From Oceanibaculum pacificum (GTDB lineage Bacteria; Pseudomonadota; Alphaproteobacteria; Oceanibaculales; Oceanibaculaceae): DNA of 40,393 bases. The stretch is from the NCBI RefSeq assembly GCF_001618175.1, contig NZ_LPXN01000106.1, positions 1-40,393 of the forward strand, read 5' to 3'. Both the position numbers and the translations under genes were made by a program. This document shows positions 37,632 through 40,393 of this stretch, piece after piece (the stretch's first letter is position 1; each line of letters begins with the position of its first letter). The notes beneath the pieces were generated by a model. It searched no databases. It was given only the letters and a program-made list of their open reading frames with translations, and had not been told where the DNA came from.

Positions 37632-39428
37632 ATGCAGTCCTACAAGATTGTCGACCATGCCTATGACGTCGTCGTGGTAGGCGCCGGCGGGGCCGGCCTC
37701 CGCGCCACCATGGGCGCCACCATGGCGGGCCTCAAGACCGCCTGCGTGACCAAGGTGTTCCCCACCCGCAGCCACACCGTGGCGGCGCAGGGCGGCATAG
37801 GCGCCGCGCTGAACAATATGAATGACGGCGATAACTGGCAGTTCCACATGTACGACACCGTCAAGGGGTCGGACTGGCTGGGCGACCAGGACGCGATCGA
37901 ATATATGTGCCGCAACGCGATCCCGGCGATCATCGAGCTGGAGCATTTCGGCATGCCCTTCAGCCGCACCGAGGAGGGCAAGATCTATCAGCGCCCGTTC
38001 GGCGGCCACACCACCAACTACGGCGAGGGCATGGCCAAGCGCGCCTGCGCGGCGGCCGACCGCACAGGCCACGCGCTGCTGCACACGCTGTACCAGCAGT
38101 GCCTGAAGCACCGCGCCGAATTCTTCATCGAATATTTCGCGCTCGATCTGATTATCGACGAGGAAGGCGAGTGCCGCGGCGTCATGGCGCTGTGCCTGGA
38201 GGATGGCACGATCCATCGCTTCCGCGCGCATCAGGTGGTGCTGGCGACCGGCGGCTATGGCCGGGCCTATTTCTCCTGCACCTCGGCGCATACCTGCACC
38301 GGCGATGGCGGGGCGATGGTGCTGCGCGCAGGCCTGCCCCTGCAGGATATGGAGTTCGTGCAGTTCCACCCGACCGGCATCTACGGCGCCGGCTGCCTGA
38401 TCACCGAGGGCGCGCGTGGCGAGGGTGGATACCTCACCAATTCCGAGGGCGAGCGCTTCATGGAGCGCTATGCCCCGAACGCCAAGGACCTGGCCAGCCG
38501 CGACGTGGTGAGCCGGGCCATGACCATCGAGATCAACGAGGGGCGCGGCGTGGGTCCGAACAAGGACCATATCCACCTGCATCTGGAGCATCTGGACCCG
38601 GCGGTGCTGAATATGCGCCTGCCCGGCATCTCCGAGACCGCCAAGGTGTTCGCCGGCGTCGAGGTGACGAAGGAGCCGATCCCCGTTGTGCCGACCGTGC
38701 ACTACAATATGGGCGGCATCCCGACCAATTATCACGGCGAAGTCTTCCGCCCGACCAAGGACGATCCGGACGCGGTCATCCCCGGCCTGATGGCCGCCGG
38801 CGAAGCGGCCTGCGTGTCGGTGCACGGCGCCAATCGCCTGGGCACCAACTCGCTGCTCGACCTGGTGGTGTTCGGTCGCGCCTGCGCCAATCGCTGCGGC
38901 GAGACGCTGAAAGCCAACACCCCGCACAAACCGCTGCCCGACAGCGCCGGCGAGAAGGCCATCGCCCGCCTGGATGCGGTGCGCCACAACAAGGGTGACA
39001 CCAAGACCGGCGAGCTGCGGCTGAAGATGCAGCACGTCATGCAGCGTCACGCCGCCGTCTTCCGCGACCAGAACATCCTGGAGACCGGCGTGAAGAATAT
39101 TCACGAGGTCGCCAAGGGGCTGGTCGATCTGACGGTGAACGACAAATCGCTGATCTGGAACACCGATCTGGTCGAGACGCTGGAGCTGCACAACCTCATG
39201 GGCCAGGCCGTCGTCACGCTGGAATCCGGCGAGGCGCGCAAGGAAAGCCGCGGCGCGCACGCCCGCGACGATTTCACCGAGCGCGACGATGTGAACTGGA
39301 TGAAGCACACCGTCTCCTGGTGCGATGTGGATAACGACTTCAAGGTGGAGCTGGGCTATCGCCCGGTGCATCTGAACACCATGTCGAACGAGATCAAGAC
39401 GATCCCGCCAAAGGCCCGCGTCTACTAA
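37632..39428 (+). CDS. sdhA: Succinate dehydrogenase flavoprotein subunit
   Basis: It oxidises succinate to fumarate at a covalently bound FAD. The 598-residue protein has the FAD motif GAGGAG at 17-22, the flavinylated H48 in [22 protein letters not shown], the active-site HPTG and TEGARGEGG regions and the C-terminal HTV...RPVH segment. It matches the family in length and is complete. Electrons pass to SdhB, whose gene follows 53 bp downstream. Confidence 0.98.
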   Translation: MQSYKIVDHAYDVVVVGAGGAGLRATMGATMAGLKTACVTKVFPTRSHTVAAQGGIGAALNNMNDGDNWQFHMYDTVKGSDWLGDQDAIEYMCRNAIPAIIELEHFGMPFSRTEEGKIYQRPFGGHTTNYGEGMAKRACAAADRTGHALLHTLYQQCLKHRAEFFIEYFALDLIIDEEGECRGVMALCLEDGTIHRFRAHQVVLATGGYGRAYFSCTSAHTCTGDGGAMVLRAGLPLQDMEFVQFHPTGIYGAGCLITEGARGEGGYLTNSEGERFMERYAPNAKDLASRDVVSRAMTIEINEGRGVGPNKDHIHLHLEHLDPAVLNMRLPGISETAKVFAGVEVTKEPIPVVPTVHYNMGGIPTNYHGEVFRPTKDDPDAVIPGLMAAGEAACVSVHGANRLGTNSLLDLVVFGRACANRCGETLKANTPHKPLPDSAGEKAIARLDAVRHNKGDTKTGELRLKMQHVMQRHAAVFRDQNILETGVKNIHEVAKGLVDLTVNDKSLIWNTDLVETLELHNLMGQAVVTLESGEARKESRGAHARDDFTERDDVNWMKHTVSWCDVDNDFKVELGYRPVHLNTMSNEIKTIPPKARVY

Positions 39429-39481
39429 GCCCGGACCAGCCATCTCTCCGATTGAGAGCCAAGCCCAGGACGAGGAACCAC

Positions 39482-40261
39482 ATGGCTCAGTTCACGCTGC
39501 CCGCCAATTCGAAGATCACCGAAGGCAAGACCTACAAGGCGCCGGAAGGTGCGAAGCGGATCAAGAAGTTCAAGATCTACCGCTACGATCCCGATAGCGG
39601 CCAGACCCCGCGTCTCGATACCTACGAGATCGATCTCGACGATTGCGCGCCGATGATTCTGGACGCGCTGATCAAGATCAAGAACGAGGTCGACACCACG
39701 CTGACCTTCCGGCGGTCCTGCCGCGAGGGCATCTGCGGCTCCTGCTCGATGAATGTCGACGGCACCAACACGCTGGCCTGCCTGAAGCCGATCGAGGAGA
39801 TCGAGGGCGACGTGAAGATCTATCCGTTGCCGCATATGCCGGTGATCAAGGATCTGGTGCCCGACCTGTCGACGCCCTACGCCCAGCTTGCCTCCATCGA
39901 GCCCTGGCTGCAGGCCGACTCGCCGCCGCCGCCGGACAAAGAGCGCAAGCAGAGCCCGGAGGAGCGCGAGAAGCTCGACGGGCTGTGGGAATGCGTGCTG
40001 TGCTTCTGCTGCACTACCTCCTGCCCGAGTTACTGGTGGAACGGCGACCGCTATCTCGGCCCGGCCGTGCTGCTGCAGGCCTATCGCTGGATCGCCGATA
40101 GCCGCGACGAGAAGACCGGCGAACGCCTGGACGCGCTGGAGGACCCGTTCCGCCTCTATCGCTGCCACACCATCATGAACTGCACCAAGACCTGCCCGAA
40201 GCATCTGAACCCGGCGAAAGCCATCGCCGAGATCAAGAAGATGATGGTCATGCGCCGCTGA
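39482..40261 (+). CDS. sdhB: Succinate dehydrogenase iron-sulfur subunit
   Basis: It carries electrons from the flavin to ubiquinone through three iron-sulfur clusters. In 259 residues the [2Fe-2S] ligands are C80, C85, C88 and C100 (CREGICGSC). The [4Fe-4S] and [3Fe-4S] clusters use C171, C174, C177, C181 and C228, C234, C238 ([12 protein letters not shown] and [12 protein letters not shown]). The frame opens at 39452, but ATG 39482 has GAGGA just upstream and matches the family start. It is the last gene of the operon. Confidence 0.98.
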   Translation: MAQFTLPANSKITEGKTYKAPEGAKRIKKFKIYRYDPDSGQTPRLDTYEIDLDDCAPMILDALIKIKNEVDTTLTFRRSCREGICGSCSMNVDGTNTLACLKPIEEIEGDVKIYPLPHMPVIKDLVPDLSTPYAQLASIEPWLQADSPPPPDKERKQSPEEREKLDGLWECVLCFCCTTSCPSYWWNGDRYLGPAVLLQAYRWIADSRDEKTGERLDALEDPFRLYRCHTIMNCTKTCPKHLNPAKAIAEIKKMMVMRR

Positions 40262-40285
40262 CGCGGTCACGCAGAACTGAAAAGC

Positions 40286-40317
40286 AAGGGCCGTCCCGCT
40301 GGGGCGGCCCTTTTTCT
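40286..40317 (+). terminator. Rho-independent terminator of sdhCDAB
   Basis: GGGCCGTCCC pairs with GGGGCGGCCC (one mismatch) around a GCT loop, followed by TTTTTCTTT. It starts about 25 bp after the sdhB stop. Confidence 0.9.
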
Positions 40318-40350
40318 TTGGCAGCGAGTGATGGTTCTTTCGGCCGCCCT

Positions 40351-40393
40351 ACCCTTCGAGACGCCTGCTCATGCAGGCTCCTCAGGGCGAGGG
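40351..40393. repeat. Palindromic intergenic repeat (CCCTTCGAGAC...CTCAGGG family)
   Basis: The element reads ACCCTTCGAGAC-GCCTGC-TCAT-GCAGGC-TCCTCAGGGCGAGGG. The inner GCCTGC/GCAGGC arms form a hairpin and the outer CCCT/AGGG arms are roughly complementary. It is cut by the window end. A partial relative lies at 1-22. Confidence 0.65.

Overview
The window is about 40 kb of GC-rich chromosomal DNA with densely packed housekeeping genes. No transposase, integrase, phage gene, CRISPR array or tRNA is visible. Several features point to an alphaproteobacterium: the order zapE-mdh-sucCDAB-lpdA with sdhCDAB nearby, a membrane-anchored CycM-type cytochrome c, a YejABEF peptide transporter, and short palindromic intergenic repeats of a type common in that class. 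A member of Rhodospirillales or a relative is my best guess from gene content. I cannot fix the genus.

Layout. 1-1177: the SRP RNA gene (minus strand) and the divergent NAD-cap/NADH pyrophosphatase gene nudC. 1280-2903 (minus): pheA and kdsB. 3144-4483 (plus): cytochrome c (cycM) and a histidinol-phosphatase-like gene. 4684-10359 (plus): the yejABEF ABC importer operon, followed by a GhrA-like 2-hydroxyacid dehydrogenase to 11330. 11341-14202 (minus): a BrkB/YihY membrane protein behind a MarR-like regulator, then an M17 leucyl aminopeptidase. 14376-17738: a glutathione S-transferase (plus), an orphan TAXI-type solute-binding protein (minus) and a DinF-type MATE transporter (minus). 17877-21257 (plus): TrkH and an SLC13 permease with RCK_C domains. 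21258-21574: a cluster of palindromic repeats.

21575-34388 (all minus), in transcription order: pdxY, an exported SIMPL-like protein, an SDR oxidoreductase, zapE, mdh, sucC, sucD, sucA, sucB (odhB) and lpdA. 34490-35374 (plus): a CitE-like CoA-ester lyase divergent from pdxY. 35387-35896 (minus): a pentapeptide-repeat lipoprotein. 35897-36845 is a long stretch without a convincing gene. It holds a strong minus-strand hairpin terminator, an AT-rich tract, a cluster of DnaA-box-like sequences and the sdh promoter. 36846-40261 (plus): sdhCDAB, ending in a good terminator.

The genes work together mainly in the TCA cycle. The window encodes every step from 2-oxoglutarate to oxaloacetate except fumarase: 2-oxoglutarate dehydrogenase E1, E2 and E3, succinyl-CoA synthetase, succinate dehydrogenase and malate dehydrogenase. 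The rest is biosynthesis (phenylalanine, histidine, KDO), peptide import and breakdown, ion transport and detoxification.

I found no clearly new multi-gene system. The parts most worth a second look are noncoding: the 35.9-36.85 kb region, the palindrome before the MarR-BrkB pair, the inverted repeat between pdxY and the CoA lyase, and the intercistronic hairpins in the mdh-suc operon.
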